Shown: in pieces, positions 31,063 through 39,534 of the stretch | Numbering within the stretch: the stretch's first letter is position 1 | Layout: each line of letters begins with the position of its first letter | NCBI RefSeq assembly: GCF_029688865.1 | Contig: NZ_JARUKV010000015.1 | Location: 47,324-111,323, forward strand | Source: Natronococcus sp. A-GB7 | Lineage (GTDB): Archaea; Halobacteriota; Halobacteria; Halobacteriales; Natrialbaceae | DNA: 64,000 nt | Reading direction: 5' to 3' | The notes under the pieces: model-generated | Databases searched by the model: none | Seen by the model: the letters and a program-made list of their open reading frames with translations, nothing else | Told to the model about the DNA's origin: nothing | Position numbers and translations under genes: made by a program

Positions 31063-33129
31063 CTACAGATCGTCGTCCCGAAGCTCGATATCGGCGATCA
31101 GGTCGTAGGGGTGGGCCTCCTTCCGAATCCCGTCGACCAGCGCGAACGCCTCGCCGGGCGAGAGGAAGTGCTGGGTGACGACCTGTCCGAGCGGCGTCGG
31201 TTCGAAGCCGTCGATGAAGCCGTACTCGAGGAGCTTTCCGATGGCGTGTTTGGTCGGTACCTCGCCGAGCATCCGGTTGTTGAGGCCTTTGGCGGCCTTG
31301 CCGCCGACCACGATGTTCGCCAGGGTCTCCTCGACGGCGGCGTCCTCGTCGTAGTGGGTCATCACCGACTCCATCTCCCCTTTGAGGAGCTTGAACGCGA
31401 CCTCGTCCTCCGTCATCTCCATCGAGCCGTGGTACGAGCAGTCGGGCTCGACTAGCACGTACACCTTCCCCTCGTCGTGGTAGTCCGGACGACCCGCGCG
31501 GCCGAGCATCTGGTGGAACTCCTGGACGGAGAGCCACTCGATTCCCATCGCCAGCGAGTCGAAGATCACCTGTGAGGCAGGGAAGTCGACACCTGCCGCA
31601 AGGGCAGCCGTCGTTACCACGGCGGAGAGATCCTGCTCGCCGAACTGGCGCTCGACCTGTTTGCGGCGCCCGTAGTCGAGCCCGGCGTGGTACGGCGCCG
31701 CGGAGTACTCGAGCTTGCGGGAGATCTCGTGACACCGCCTACGGGAGTTGGTGAAGATGATCGTCTGCCCGCGATACCCCTTCGAGGACTCGGTGTCGAA
31801 CTCCCGTTTGACGAGTTTGTTCTCGATGCGAACCTTCTCCTGGCCGTCGGCGAAGGTGACGTGGCGCTCGATCGGGACGGGGCGCTCCTCGAACTCGATC
31901 AGCGTCGACTCGAGGACCTCGGCGAGCTGTTCGGTGTTGCCGACGGTCGCCGAGAGGTAGATCCACTGGGCGCCCCCGTAGTCGTCCCGTCGGGCTGCGC
32001 GCTGCTCGGTGGTGTGTTTGAGCCGCGAGATCAGCCCGTCGAGTCGGTGGCCCCGCTCTTCCTCCTTGAGGGTGTGGACCTCGTCGATGACGACGGTACC
32101 GATGTCGCCGAGGTTCTTGCCCGTCCGCAGCGCGTGGTCGATCCCCTCGTAGGTGCCGACGATGACGTCGGCGTTGGGGTCGAACTGGTTGCCGTTGTCC
32201 GTAACCCGACTCGCACCCACCCGGAGGGAGACGTCGACGAGGTGGCCGTACTCGTCCTCGAAGTCCTCGTGTTTCTGGTTCGCGAGCGCGACGAGGGGGA
32301 CGAGAAAGAGCATCTTCCCCTTCCCGTTTAGGACGCGGTTGAGCCCGGCCATCTCGCCGACGAGGGTCTTCCCGGTCGCGGTCGCGGAGACGACGAGCTG
32401 GTCCTGTCCGTCGAAAAGGCCGTTCTCGACGGAGAGGCTCTGGACCGGGAGCAGGGTCTCGAAGCGGTCCTCGAGCAGTCCCTGTAGACCGGGATGGAGG
32501 TTCAGCGAGTCGGTCCGGACGGGGTCGACCTCGTCGGTCGTCGCCGAGATGGTGTCGAACTGGGTGAGGTCGGGGTCGAGCTGCCCCTGTAGCAGGTTGA
32601 CGATCCGCTGGAGGTCCTGCACTTCGAGCATCAGTTCCTCGAGTCGTTCCTTCGCGGCGCCGGTGACCGCGCCACCGCCCGAAAAGGAGAGCTGACGCTC
32701 GAGCTCCTGGCGGGCGCAGTCCCGACAGATCCAGTCGTTGTCGTCTTTGACCGCGGTGTCGGTCGTCACCGGCGAGTACCGCCCCGCGGAGGCGCAGTAG
32801 CGGCAGGTCCGGACGGCCTTGACCTTGTCCTCGAGCTGGTAGCCGGCGAACATCTCGGTGAGCTCGCGACGTTTCTCGGAGGGAGTCTGCTCGGAGATAC
32901 GGATCCGCTTCGCTCGGCGGGCGAGCTCGACGAACTCGTCGGGCTGGCGGGGCTCCTCGCTCGAGCCGTCCTTCAGCCGGAACTTCGCGGGCCGAGGACC
33001 CGCGGAGGTTTCGGAGAGTCCGAGCTTCGCCCGGAACAGCCGCTTGCCGTCCCGCTGGACGACGACGAGGTAGTCGCCGCCCGTCTCGTGACAAAAGATC
33101 GTTTCGACGTCCTGGACCTGCTGCGACAC
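31063..33129 (-). CDS. Ski2-like DEAD/DEAH-box helicase
   Basis: The 688-residue product has an N-terminal domain with a zinc ribbon (CRYC and CRDC, about residues 108-138), a coiled-coil linker, then superfamily 2 motifs: SATATGKTLVGE (I), VIDEVHTL (II, DEVH), YLSATVGN (III) and QMLGRAGRP (VI). It resembles the Hel308/Ski2 group with a haloarchaea-specific N-terminus. RNA or DNA substrate cannot be decided from sequence. It is downstream of the oxidoreductase-UbiA fusion gene on the same strand (79 bases). Confidence 0.88.
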   Translation of the reverse strand: MSQQVQDVETIFCHETGGDYLVVVQRDGKRLFRAKLGLSETSAGPRPAKFRLKDGSSEEPRQPDEFVELARRAKRIRISEQTPSEKRRELTEMFAGYQLEDKVKAVRTCRYCASAGRYSPVTTDTAVKDDNDWICRDCARQELERQLSFSGGGAVTGAAKERLEELMLEVQDLQRIVNLLQGQLDPDLTQFDTISATTDEVDPVRTDSLNLHPGLQGLLEDRFETLLPVQSLSVENGLFDGQDQLVVSATATGKTLVGEMAGLNRVLNGKGKMLFLVPLVALANQKHEDFEDEYGHLVDVSLRVGASRVTDNGNQFDPNADVIVGTYEGIDHALRTGKNLGDIGTVVIDEVHTLKEEERGHRLDGLISRLKHTTEQRAARRDDYGGAQWIYLSATVGNTEQLAEVLESTLIEFEERPVPIERHVTFADGQEKVRIENKLVKREFDTESSKGYRGQTIIFTNSRRRCHEISRKLEYSAAPYHAGLDYGRRKQVERQFGEQDLSAVVTTAALAAGVDFPASQVIFDSLAMGIEWLSVQEFHQMLGRAGRPDYHDEGKVYVLVEPDCSYHGSMEMTEDEVAFKLLKGEMESVMTHYDEDAAVEETLANIVVGGKAAKGLNNRMLGEVPTKHAIGKLLEYGFIDGFEPTPLGQVVTQHFLSPGEAFALVDGIRKEAHPYDLIADIELRDDDL

Positions 33130-33208
33130 GCGATAGTGTAGTCGGCTGGCGTACTTGAGCGGTTCGGACTCGTCCTCGCCTCGGTGTAATCGAACCCTCG
33201 CTCGAGCG

Positions 33209-34726
33209 TCACAGCAGCCCGACCAGCGGAACGACGCCGAACCAGGTGATGTAGCTCAGCGAGGCTATCATCAAGAGGTCGATGCGCTGGGCGCCCGCGT
33301 CGGGCTCGAGTCGGCTCCGAAGCAGCCAGACGACCGCGGCTGCGTGGACGAGTCCGAGGTAGATCGCGGGGCCGTAGCCGGGAACCAGCTCCAGGAACTG
33401 CCAGAGCGCGCCCGTCAGGGCGGCGAGGACGGCCGTCGTCGCGGCGACAGCCGCAGCGCCGTCGACGCCGAACCGGGCCGCGATCGTTCGTTTGCCCACG
33501 AGACGGTCGGCAGCGACGTCGGGCACACCCGCGAGGGTGATCGAGGGCAGCACCGACAGCAGGAAGGGCAGCCCCAATAGCCACGGCAGCGGATCGTGCC
33601 ACGCACCGCCGAGGACGACGAACCCGAGTACCAGGACGCCGACGCTGTGGGTGACGGCGACGTCCAGTTCGCCCAGCGTGCGGTAGGCGAGTCGCAGCGG
33701 CGAAAGCGTGTACCCGAGCGCCAGCACCGCGAGGGCTCCCATCGTCCCCGCAGTTGCCGCCGTCGATCCCGCTCCCGTAAGAAGCGTGGCCCCGCCGAAC
33801 GCAGCCGTCGCCGCCAGGAAGGCGGCGATCCCGGCCCGGAGCTGCCCGAACGACAGCTCGTCGTCGACCAGCACACGGGAGCCCCCGGTGAACGGCCCGG
33901 CGAAGGTGTTCCGCCGATCGGTTTCGTAGTCGGCGTACTCGTTGCTCAACACCGTCGCGGCCTCGAGGAAGAACAGAAATCCGAGCCCGAGCCAGTACGC
34001 GCCCGTCGTGAGAGCGCCCGAGCCGACCGCCGCCAGCGCGCCGATCGTGTAGGCGATCCAGGCCATCGGGTAGAACTGCAGGCGCAGCGCTTTCAGCCAG
34101 CTCGTCGCCGCGCGCTTCGTCCGCCCCAGCCGCGACTCCGGCCCCGTCTCGAGGCTTCGACCCAGTTCCCGTACGTCCTCGAGCCACGTCTCGCGCTCCT
34201 CGAGGTCGGAGTCCTCGATCGGTCCCAGGTTGGTGACCCGGGTCGTCCGAACGCCCGCGTAGCCGAGCGTCGCGCGCTTGAGGGCGTGGTTGCCGGGCTG
34301 GCGGAGCAGCCAGCGGTAGATCCGCGGGGGGACGTCCATCGTGACGATCAGCTCGGCGGTCTTGTCGTCGAGCAGCTCCTCCTTGCCCGCACCCTCGCCG
34401 TCCTCGTAGAACGAGAAGGCGAAGCCGGGTCGAAAGAGCCGGTCGAAGAACCCCTTGAGCCGGGCGGGCATCGTCCCCCACCAGTTCGGGTAGACGAAGA
34501 CGAGGTGGTCGGCCCACTCGAGGTCCTGCTCGGCTTCCCGAAGATCGGGCTCGAGGGGCTGATCGCTCGGACACTCGGCGTGGACGTCGGGATCGAACTC
34601 GAGGTCCGCGACGGCGAGTTCGCGCACGTCGACGTCGGCCTCGCGAGCGCCCCCGCAGTAGGCGTCGGCCAGTGCGCCACAGAAGCTATCCGTTCGGGGA
34701 TGACCCAGTACGAGGAGGACGTTCAC
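33209..34726 (-). CDS. NAD(P)H:quinone oxidoreductase-like flavodoxin domain fused to UbiA prenyltransferase
   Basis: The 505-residue product holds two enzymes. Residues 1-200 are an NQO/KefF-type flavodoxin fold: MNVLLVLGHPRTDSFCGAL, the FMN/FAD-contact PNWWGTMPARLKGFFDR (80-96) and LGYAGVR. Residues 215-505 are an integral-membrane UbiA prenyltransferase with the two Mg-diphosphate motifs N262-x3-D266-x3-D270 and D403-x3-D407 plus about eight hydrophobic segments. The likely chemistry is reduction of a quinone-type acceptor and its prenylation, i.e. quinone biosynthesis, but the acceptor is inferred. It starts at a GTG with a strong TATA box upstream. A two-gene misassembly is unlikely because the frame is continuous through a coding linker. 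Confidence 0.88.
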   Translation of the reverse strand: MNVLLVLGHPRTDSFCGALADAYCGGAREADVDVRELAVADLEFDPDVHAECPSDQPLEPDLREAEQDLEWADHLVFVYPNWWGTMPARLKGFFDRLFRPGFAFSFYEDGEGAGKEELLDDKTAELIVTMDVPPRIYRWLLRQPGNHALKRATLGYAGVRTTRVTNLGPIEDSDLEERETWLEDVRELGRSLETGPESRLGRTKRAATSWLKALRLQFYPMAWIAYTIGALAAVGSGALTTGAYWLGLGFLFFLEAATVLSNEYADYETDRRNTFAGPFTGGSRVLVDDELSFGQLRAGIAAFLAATAAFGGATLLTGAGSTAATAGTMGALAVLALGYTLSPLRLAYRTLGELDVAVTHSVGVLVLGFVVLGGAWHDPLPWLLGLPFLLSVLPSITLAGVPDVAADRLVGKRTIAARFGVDGAAAVAATTAVLAALTGALWQFLELVPGYGPAIYLGLVHAAAVVWLLRSRLEPDAGAQRIDLLMIASLSYITWFGVVPLVGLL

Positions 34727-34753
34727 GACTGTTCGGCCGGTTCGGCCGTCGGA

Positions 34754-34763
34754 AGTATATAAC
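34754..34763 (-). promoter_or_regulatory. TATA box of the oxidoreductase-UbiA gene
   Basis: Read GTTATATACT on the minus strand, 28-37 bases before GTG 34726. It indicates the fusion gene has its own promoter and supports the GTG start. Confidence 0.6.
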
Positions 34764-34774
34764 CGGCCGGTCGC

Positions 34775-35140
34775 TCACTCGAGCAGTTCGATCTCGTCGT
34801 CGCCGTTGGGGACCGCACAGAGGAACGCCCCGGGCTCGTCGCCCTCGTTGCGGTACCAGTGGACGGTTCCGGCGGGGATCAGCAGGGAGTCGCCCGCCTC
34901 GACTTCGTGTTCTTCGTCCCCGATACCGACGACGTACTTGCCCTCGAGGACGTACTGCTCGTGTTCGACCTCGTTCGTGTGTTCGGGAACCTCGGCGCCG
35001 GCCTCGAGGGTGAACCGGCGAATCGCGAAGTTCGGCGCGCCGTGGCTCTCGTCGATCAGGACGCCCCTCTCGAGGCCGTCGGCGGCGTCGACCGATTCGT
35101 ACTCGATATCGTCGCCGCTACGGATCAGTGGCTCGGCCAT
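34775..35140 (-). CDS. Cupin-domain protein
   Basis: The 121-residue product is a single cupin barrel with motif 1 PEHTNEVEHEQYVLEGKYVV (His54, Glu/His and Glu ligands) and motif 2 AGDSLLIPAGTVHWYRN (His94). It probably binds a divalent metal. The family is functionally diverse (isomerases, dioxygenases, binding proteins), so no reaction is assigned. It precedes the oxidoreductase-UbiA gene on the same strand but that gene has its own TATA box. Confidence 0.8.
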   Translation of the reverse strand: MAEPLIRSGDDIEYESVDAADGLERGVLIDESHGAPNFAIRRFTLEAGAEVPEHTNEVEHEQYVLEGKYVVGIGDEEHEVEAGDSLLIPAGTVHWYRNEGDEPGAFLCAVPNGDDEIELLE

Positions 35141-35245
35141 ACTGTTCGATGGGGATCGAGCTCACTAAACGTTGTATCTACGGCACTGTCGCTAAAAGAT
35201 GTGAAAATACTGCAGTCAAGAGCCGATACCGTTACGAATTCCGCC

Positions 35246-35440
35246 TTACAGGCGCTCGACGTTCGTCGCGCGCGGGCCCTTGGGGGCCTGCTCGATTTCG
35301 AACTCGAGCTCCTGACCTTCTTCCAGGTCCGGGCCGCCGATGTCTTCCATGTGGAAGAACACGTCGTCGTCCGCGTCCTCAGTCTCGATGAATCCGTAGC
35401 CGCCAGTGTCGTTGAAGAAATCAACGGTTCCTTTCGCCAT
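35246..35440 (-). CDS. cspA: Cold-shock protein (CspA family), copy 2
   Basis: A 64-residue cold-shock domain nearly identical to copy 1 (54 of 64 residues), with GYGFIETE and DVFFHMED motifs and the ending KGPRATNV. The ATG at 35440 has a TATA box (35467-35474) 27 bases upstream; the frame continues upstream but without domain content. Separate promoters suggest the two copies can respond differently. Confidence 0.95.
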   Translation of the reverse strand: MAKGTVDFFNDTGGYGFIETEDADDDVFFHMEDIGGPDLEEGQELEFEIEQAPKGPRATNVERL

Positions 35441-35466
35441 TGCTTTTGAGCAAAGGTGCGCGGAAG

Positions 35467-35474
35467 ACATAAAC
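35467..35474 (-). promoter_or_regulatory. TATA box of cspA copy 2
   Basis: Read GTTTATGT on the minus strand. It differs in sequence from the CCTTAACC box of copy 1 at the same distance. Confidence 0.5.
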
Positions 35475-35554
35475 CCTTTGACTCCGACTAGACGTCGAAT
35501 TCCGGCAGCTCGGGACATGTGGTGTCGGTATTACCGATAGAATATGCTACTCGG

Positions 35555-35773
35555 TCACAGGCTGTCGCCGCCCTCGAGTCGGTGGACCGTAATCGAGACG
35601 AAGTAGACGAGCATGAACAGGCCGAAGCCGACGACGAGTCCAATCAGTTCCCGCGCACCGACGCCGCCCGGATTGAGTGCGGCGAGAACGGCGAGGCCGA
35701 CGACGAACACGAGGGTGGTGAACGCGCCGATCGCGTAGTAGAAGCCGATGTCCGACTCGAGCAGTGTCCGCAT
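35555..35773 (-). CDS. Small two-helix membrane protein
   Basis: The 72-residue product has two hydrophobic helices (about 11-34 and 42-62), a Gly-rich connecting loop and a charged C-terminus HRLEGGDSL. No family is recognised. It follows the carbonic anhydrase gene on the same strand with 38 bases between, so the two may be cotranscribed. Confidence 0.65.
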   Translation of the reverse strand: MRTLLESDIGFYYAIGAFTTLVFVVGLAVLAALNPGGVGARELIGLVVGFGLFMLVYFVSITVHRLEGGDSL

Positions 35774-35811
35774 ACCAATCTGTTTCGGGGAGAGCGAGAA
35801 AACGATACCGA

Positions 35812-36510
35812 TCAGTACAGTAGACTCCGAGTCGCTTCCTCGTACTCCTCCGGGATCCGTTTCGCGATCTCCTCGGGGTGGGTCTCGCCGTCGTAGTTGA
35901 CCAGGTACGCGCGGCCGTACTCGTCGCCGTAGACGCCCTGGAAGTCGTAGACGAAGCCGTAGACGGCGACGTCGTCCGGAACGTCCGCGGACTCCCGAAG
36001 GAACTGCGCCTGGTAGTCGACGTTGTACTCGACGAGCTGGTTGACCACCCGTTCGTCGTCAGCCTCGTCGTCGACGAGGTCGCTCTCGAGGCCCTCCTCG
36101 ACGACCGGGACGAGCAGGTCGACCCACTTGTCGACCCCGCGCGGACCGGGCCGGCCGCCGCCGGTGGCGACCTGGTAGGCGGCCGTGACGGCGCCACAGC
36201 CGGTGTGACCGACGACCGCTGCCGCCTCGGTCCCGGCGTGGTGAATGGGGTACAGCATACCCCCGTCCACGATCCGTTCGCCCTCATCGTCGTCCCACAC
36301 CTGGTTGCCGATGTTGCTCGGGGTGAAGACGGCTCCCGGGTGATCGACGCTCCACATCCGCTCCTGTGGCACCCGCGAGTCCGAACAGCACACCGAGACG
36401 ACGTCCGGGTGTTGGCTCGTCTGGACGTCCTCGAAGTAGTCGTCGGACAGTTCCTCGACGTGGTTCGCGTTACCGGCGAGCAGCTCCGCCAGTACGTCGT
36501 CCGCGCTCAT
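35812..36510 (-). CDS. Beta-class carbonic anhydrase
   Basis: The 232-residue product has the beta-CA zinc site: Cys42 and Asp44-x-Arg46 (CCSDSRVP), His102 and Cys105 (GHTGCGAV). It interconverts CO2 and bicarbonate, likely in the cytoplasm, supplying bicarbonate for carboxylations. The start at ATG 36510 gives the family-typical MSADDVLAELLAGN; an in-frame ATG 27 bases upstream adds no conserved sequence. It is divergent from the CurA-like reductase gene (116 bases). Confidence 0.92.
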   Translation of the reverse strand: MSADDVLAELLAGNANHVEELSDDYFEDVQTSQHPDVVSVCCSDSRVPQERMWSVDHPGAVFTPSNIGNQVWDDDEGERIVDGGMLYPIHHAGTEAAAVVGHTGCGAVTAAYQVATGGGRPGPRGVDKWVDLLVPVVEEGLESDLVDDEADDERVVNQLVEYNVDYQAQFLRESADVPDDVAVYGFVYDFQGVYGDEYGRAYLVNYDGETHPEEIAKRIPEEYEEATRSLLY

Positions 36511-36626
36511 ACGATGACACGCACCGACCGCGCCCAAAACGGTTGCTCTTCCGGTCGAATTCGCACACCGTCCGAATCGGGTTCCGGGAGCCGAATACTG
36601 ACTTCCCCCCGGGACCTTGGAGGCGC

Positions 36627-37643
36627 ATGGCAGAAACCAGGCAGTGGCGGCTGGCGAGTCGTCCGTCCGGCGAACCGACCCGCGAGAACTTCGAGCTCGT
36701 CACCGTTGCTCGACCCGCGCCCGAATCGGGCGAGGTACTCGTTCGAACTCTCTACCAGTCGGTCGATCCGTACATGCGCGGGCGGATGCGCGACGCCGAG
36801 TCCTACGCGGAGCCGTGGGACGTCGGCGACCCCATGCAAGCGGGGGTCGTTGGCGAAGTTATCGAATCGAACTACGACGGGCTCGAGTCGGGCGATATCG
36901 TCGCGGGCGAACTGCTGTGGGCCGAACACGCCGTCGCGGACGGAAGCGATCTGCGCCAGGTCGACCCCGACCACGGGCCGATCTCGACCGCGCTTGGCGT
37001 CCTCGGGATGCCCGGCGTGACGGCGTACTTCGGAACGACCGACGTCGCCGAGCCGAAACCGGGCGACACGGTCGTCGTCTCGGCCGCGGCCGGCGCGGTC
37101 GGCTCGGTCGTCGGACAGCTCGCCCAGCTGAGTGGCGCTCGAGTGGTCGGAACGGCCGGCAGCGACGAGAAGACGGCGTGGCTCACCGACGAGCTCGGGT
37201 TCGACGCCGCGATCAACTACGAGACGACCGACGATCTGCCCGGCGCGGTGGCCGAGGCCTGTCCCGACGGCGTCGACGTCTACTTCGACAACGTCGGCGG
37301 GCCGATCACCGACGCCGTCTGGCCGCTGTTGAACGTTCGCTCGCGGGTCGCCGTCTGCGGCCAGATCGCGCTGTACAACGCGACGGAGATCCCGACCGGA
37401 CCCCGCAAGCTCGGCAAACTTATCGAGTCTCGCGCCCGCGTAGAGGGACTTCTCGTCTACGACTACGAGAACCGCTGGGGCGAGGCGCTCGAGCGGCTGT
37501 CGGGGTTCATCGCCGACGACGAGCTTCGCTACCGCGAGGACGTCGTCGAGGGGTTCGAAAACGTGCCCGACGCCTTCATGGGGCTGTTCGAGGGCGAGAA
37601 CATCGGTAAACAGCTGGTGAAAGTCGGCGACCGGAGCGACTGA
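36627..37643 (+). CDS. CurA/leukotriene-B4-dehydrogenase-like NADP-dependent oxidoreductase (MDR)
   Basis: The 338-residue zinc-free medium-chain reductase begins MAETRQWRLASRPSGEP and contains QSVDPYMRGRM, AAAGAVGSVVGQLAQLSGAR (Rossmann glycine motif), FDNVGGPITDAV and VCGQIALYN. Family members reduce alpha,beta-unsaturated carbonyls with NADPH. Earlier in-frame ATGs overlap the carbonic anhydrase gene and give no family sequence, so ATG 36627 is chosen. It is convergent with the ABC transporter genes. Confidence 0.88.
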   Translation: MAETRQWRLASRPSGEPTRENFELVTVARPAPESGEVLVRTLYQSVDPYMRGRMRDAESYAEPWDVGDPMQAGVVGEVIESNYDGLESGDIVAGELLWAEHAVADGSDLRQVDPDHGPISTALGVLGMPGVTAYFGTTDVAEPKPGDTVVVSAAAGAVGSVVGQLAQLSGARVVGTAGSDEKTAWLTDELGFDAAINYETTDDLPGAVAEACPDGVDVYFDNVGGPITDAVWPLLNVRSRVAVCGQIALYNATEIPTGPRKLGKLIESRARVEGLLVYDYENRWGEALERLSGFIADDELRYREDVVEGFENVPDAFMGLFEGENIGKQLVKVGDRSD

Positions 37644-37652
37644 ACTCGAGGG

Positions 37653-38450
37653 TCAGTCGGTCAGTCCGTAGCCGATCTTGAACAGGTAGACGTCGACCGC
37701 GACGACGCCAATTGTGAGCAGCGTGAGCACGCCCAGCGAAGCGTACGGTGCGAACTCGGCGTAGGCTGCCGGCGCGATCTCGAGCATGTCGGAGTAGCCC
37801 AGCAGTCCGTACCGGACGCTGTCGACCATGTAGACCATCGGGTTCAGCAGGGAGACGGTCTGCCAGGTCGACGGCAGCATCGTCAGCGAGTAGAAGACGG
37901 CGCCGAAGAAGACCAACGGCCGCAGGATGAACTGGTTCATCACGGTGAGGTCGTCGAAGTCCCGGGCCACGAGCCCGCCGATGATTCCGAAGCCGGCGAA
38001 CAGGGCGGCGATCACGACCATGGTGGCCACCAGAAACAGACCGTTCTCGATCGATATCGGGACGAACAGCCGGCCGATGACGGCGATGATGACGCCGACG
38101 ATCAGCCCCCGGACCGCGCTGGCGCCGACGTAGGCGACGACCATCTCGACGTAGGAAAGCGGCGAGGTCAGGGTTTCGTGGATGTACTCGTTCCAGCGAC
38201 CGTGGAAGATCGAGAACGAGGCGTTCTCGAAGGCGTTCGAGATCGTCCCGAGGACGACGAGTCCGGGAACGAGAAACAGGATGTAGCCGATCCCCGCGAC
38301 GGGTTCGTCGATCCGACCGCCGAGGATGATCCCGAAGACGGCGAAGTAGAGGACGTTCGTGATCGCCGGCGGCATGAACGTGTTCTTGGGACGGCGGATG
38401 AACCGGAGTAGCTCGCGCTGGAAGAGCGCCCGGAAGCCGACCGAGAGCAT
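37653..38450 (-). CDS. ABC-2 type transporter permease
   Basis: The 265-residue product has six predicted membrane segments and the ABC-2 motif region with MLPSTWQTVSLLNPMVYMVD. It starts MLSVGFRALFQRELLRFIRRPKN, typical of DrrB-like exporter permeases. It overlaps the ATPase gene stop by one base, so both make one exporter complex. Substrate is unknown. Confidence 0.9.
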   Translation of the reverse strand: MLSVGFRALFQRELLRFIRRPKNTFMPPAITNVLYFAVFGIILGGRIDEPVAGIGYILFLVPGLVVLGTISNAFENASFSIFHGRWNEYIHETLTSPLSYVEMVVAYVGASAVRGLIVGVIIAVIGRLFVPISIENGLFLVATMVVIAALFAGFGIIGGLVARDFDDLTVMNQFILRPLVFFGAVFYSLTMLPSTWQTVSLLNPMVYMVDSVRYGLLGYSDMLEIAPAAYAEFAPYASLGVLTLLTIGVVAVDVYLFKIGYGLTD

Positions 38451-39475
38451 CAGGCGATCCCCTCCTGTTCACGTGCCGGCGTCTCCTTCCCCTCGTCGCC
38501 CGCTGTCTCGTTACCCGACGCCTCCTCGTTCGTCGGCGCATCGGATCGGGTCGTCGTTCGGTCGTCCTGTCTCGTCAGGTCGACGAAGATCTCCTCGAGC
38601 GACGTGCGGGTGATTTCGAGGTCGGCGATCTCGTGGCCCGCCGCCTCGAGGTCGTTCAACAGCTGTGGCGCGGTCGAGCCGCCGTCGTCGACGCGGACCT
38701 CGAACCGGTCGCCCTCGAGGGTCGTCTCGTGGGCGTAACCGCCGACAGAGGGGGTGACCGAGGGTGCGTCCTCGAGGCGAACCGAGATCGTGTCCGTCCC
38801 TCGCGTCTTGAGATCGTCCGGCGTCGCGACGGTCACCTTCCGGCCCTCGTTCATGATCGCCACGCGGTCACAGAGGCGTTCGGCTTCCTCGATGTAGTGG
38901 GTCGTCAGCAGGACCGTCGTTCCTTCCTCGTTGAGCTCGGTCACCAGCTCCCAGAGATCGTGGCGCAGCTGGACGTCGACGCCCGCGGTCGGCTCGTCGA
39001 GGATCAGGAGATCGGGCTCGGTGACGAGCGCCCGCGCGAGCAGCAGTCGGCGCTTCATCCCTCCGGAGAGCCAGTCGAAGCGCTCGTTTCGCTTGTCGTA
39101 GATCCCGACCCGCTTGAGCACCTCGTCGGCCCGCTCCCCGGCTTCCTCCTCGGGAATCCCGTGGTAGCCGGCCTTGTGCATCAGGACCTCGCGGATGGGG
39201 AAGAAGCGGTCGACGTTGAACTCCTGGGGGGCGAGCCCGATCGCGTCCCGGGCCTGCCGGTAGTCGTCCTCGACGTCGTGGCCGAAAACGCGGGCGTCGC
39301 CGCCCGTCTTGCGGACGAGTCCGACCAGCGTGTTGATGAACGTCGTCTTCCCGGCCCCGTTGGGACCGAGCAGCCCGAAGAACTCGCCTTCCTCGACGGT
39401 GAGCGAAAGCTCCTGCAGCGCGCGCAAGTCGCCGTACTCCTTCACGAGGTCCGTCGTCTCGATGGCCGGTGGCAT
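38450..39475 (-). CDS. ABC transporter ATP-binding protein (DrrA-like)
   Basis: The 341-residue product has Walker A GPNGAGKT (37-44), signature LSGGMKRRL, Walker B LLILDEPTAGVD and a switch His (LLTTHYIEEAE). A C-terminal extension of about 110 residues (ALEEIFVDLT-like segment then an acidic, unstructured tail) is typical of DrrA exporters. ATG 39475 is preferred because a TATA-like box (read TCTTAACC near 39502-39509) lies 27 bases upstream. It is coupled to the permease gene. Confidence 0.92.
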   Translation of the reverse strand: MPPAIETTDLVKEYGDLRALQELSLTVEEGEFFGLLGPNGAGKTTFINTLVGLVRKTGGDARVFGHDVEDDYRQARDAIGLAPQEFNVDRFFPIREVLMHKAGYHGIPEEEAGERADEVLKRVGIYDKRNERFDWLSGGMKRRLLLARALVTEPDLLILDEPTAGVDVQLRHDLWELVTELNEEGTTVLLTTHYIEEAERLCDRVAIMNEGRKVTVATPDDLKTRGTDTISVRLEDAPSVTPSVGGYAHETTLEGDRFEVRVDDGGSTAPQLLNDLEAAGHEIADLEITRTSLEEIFVDLTRQDDRTTTRSDAPTNEEASGNETAGDEGKETPAREQEGIA

Positions 39476-39534
39476 CGCTGACACCTCGGCCACGCCCGCG
39501 GTTAAGAATGTTGAATCCGGTACCTGGGCGGCGT

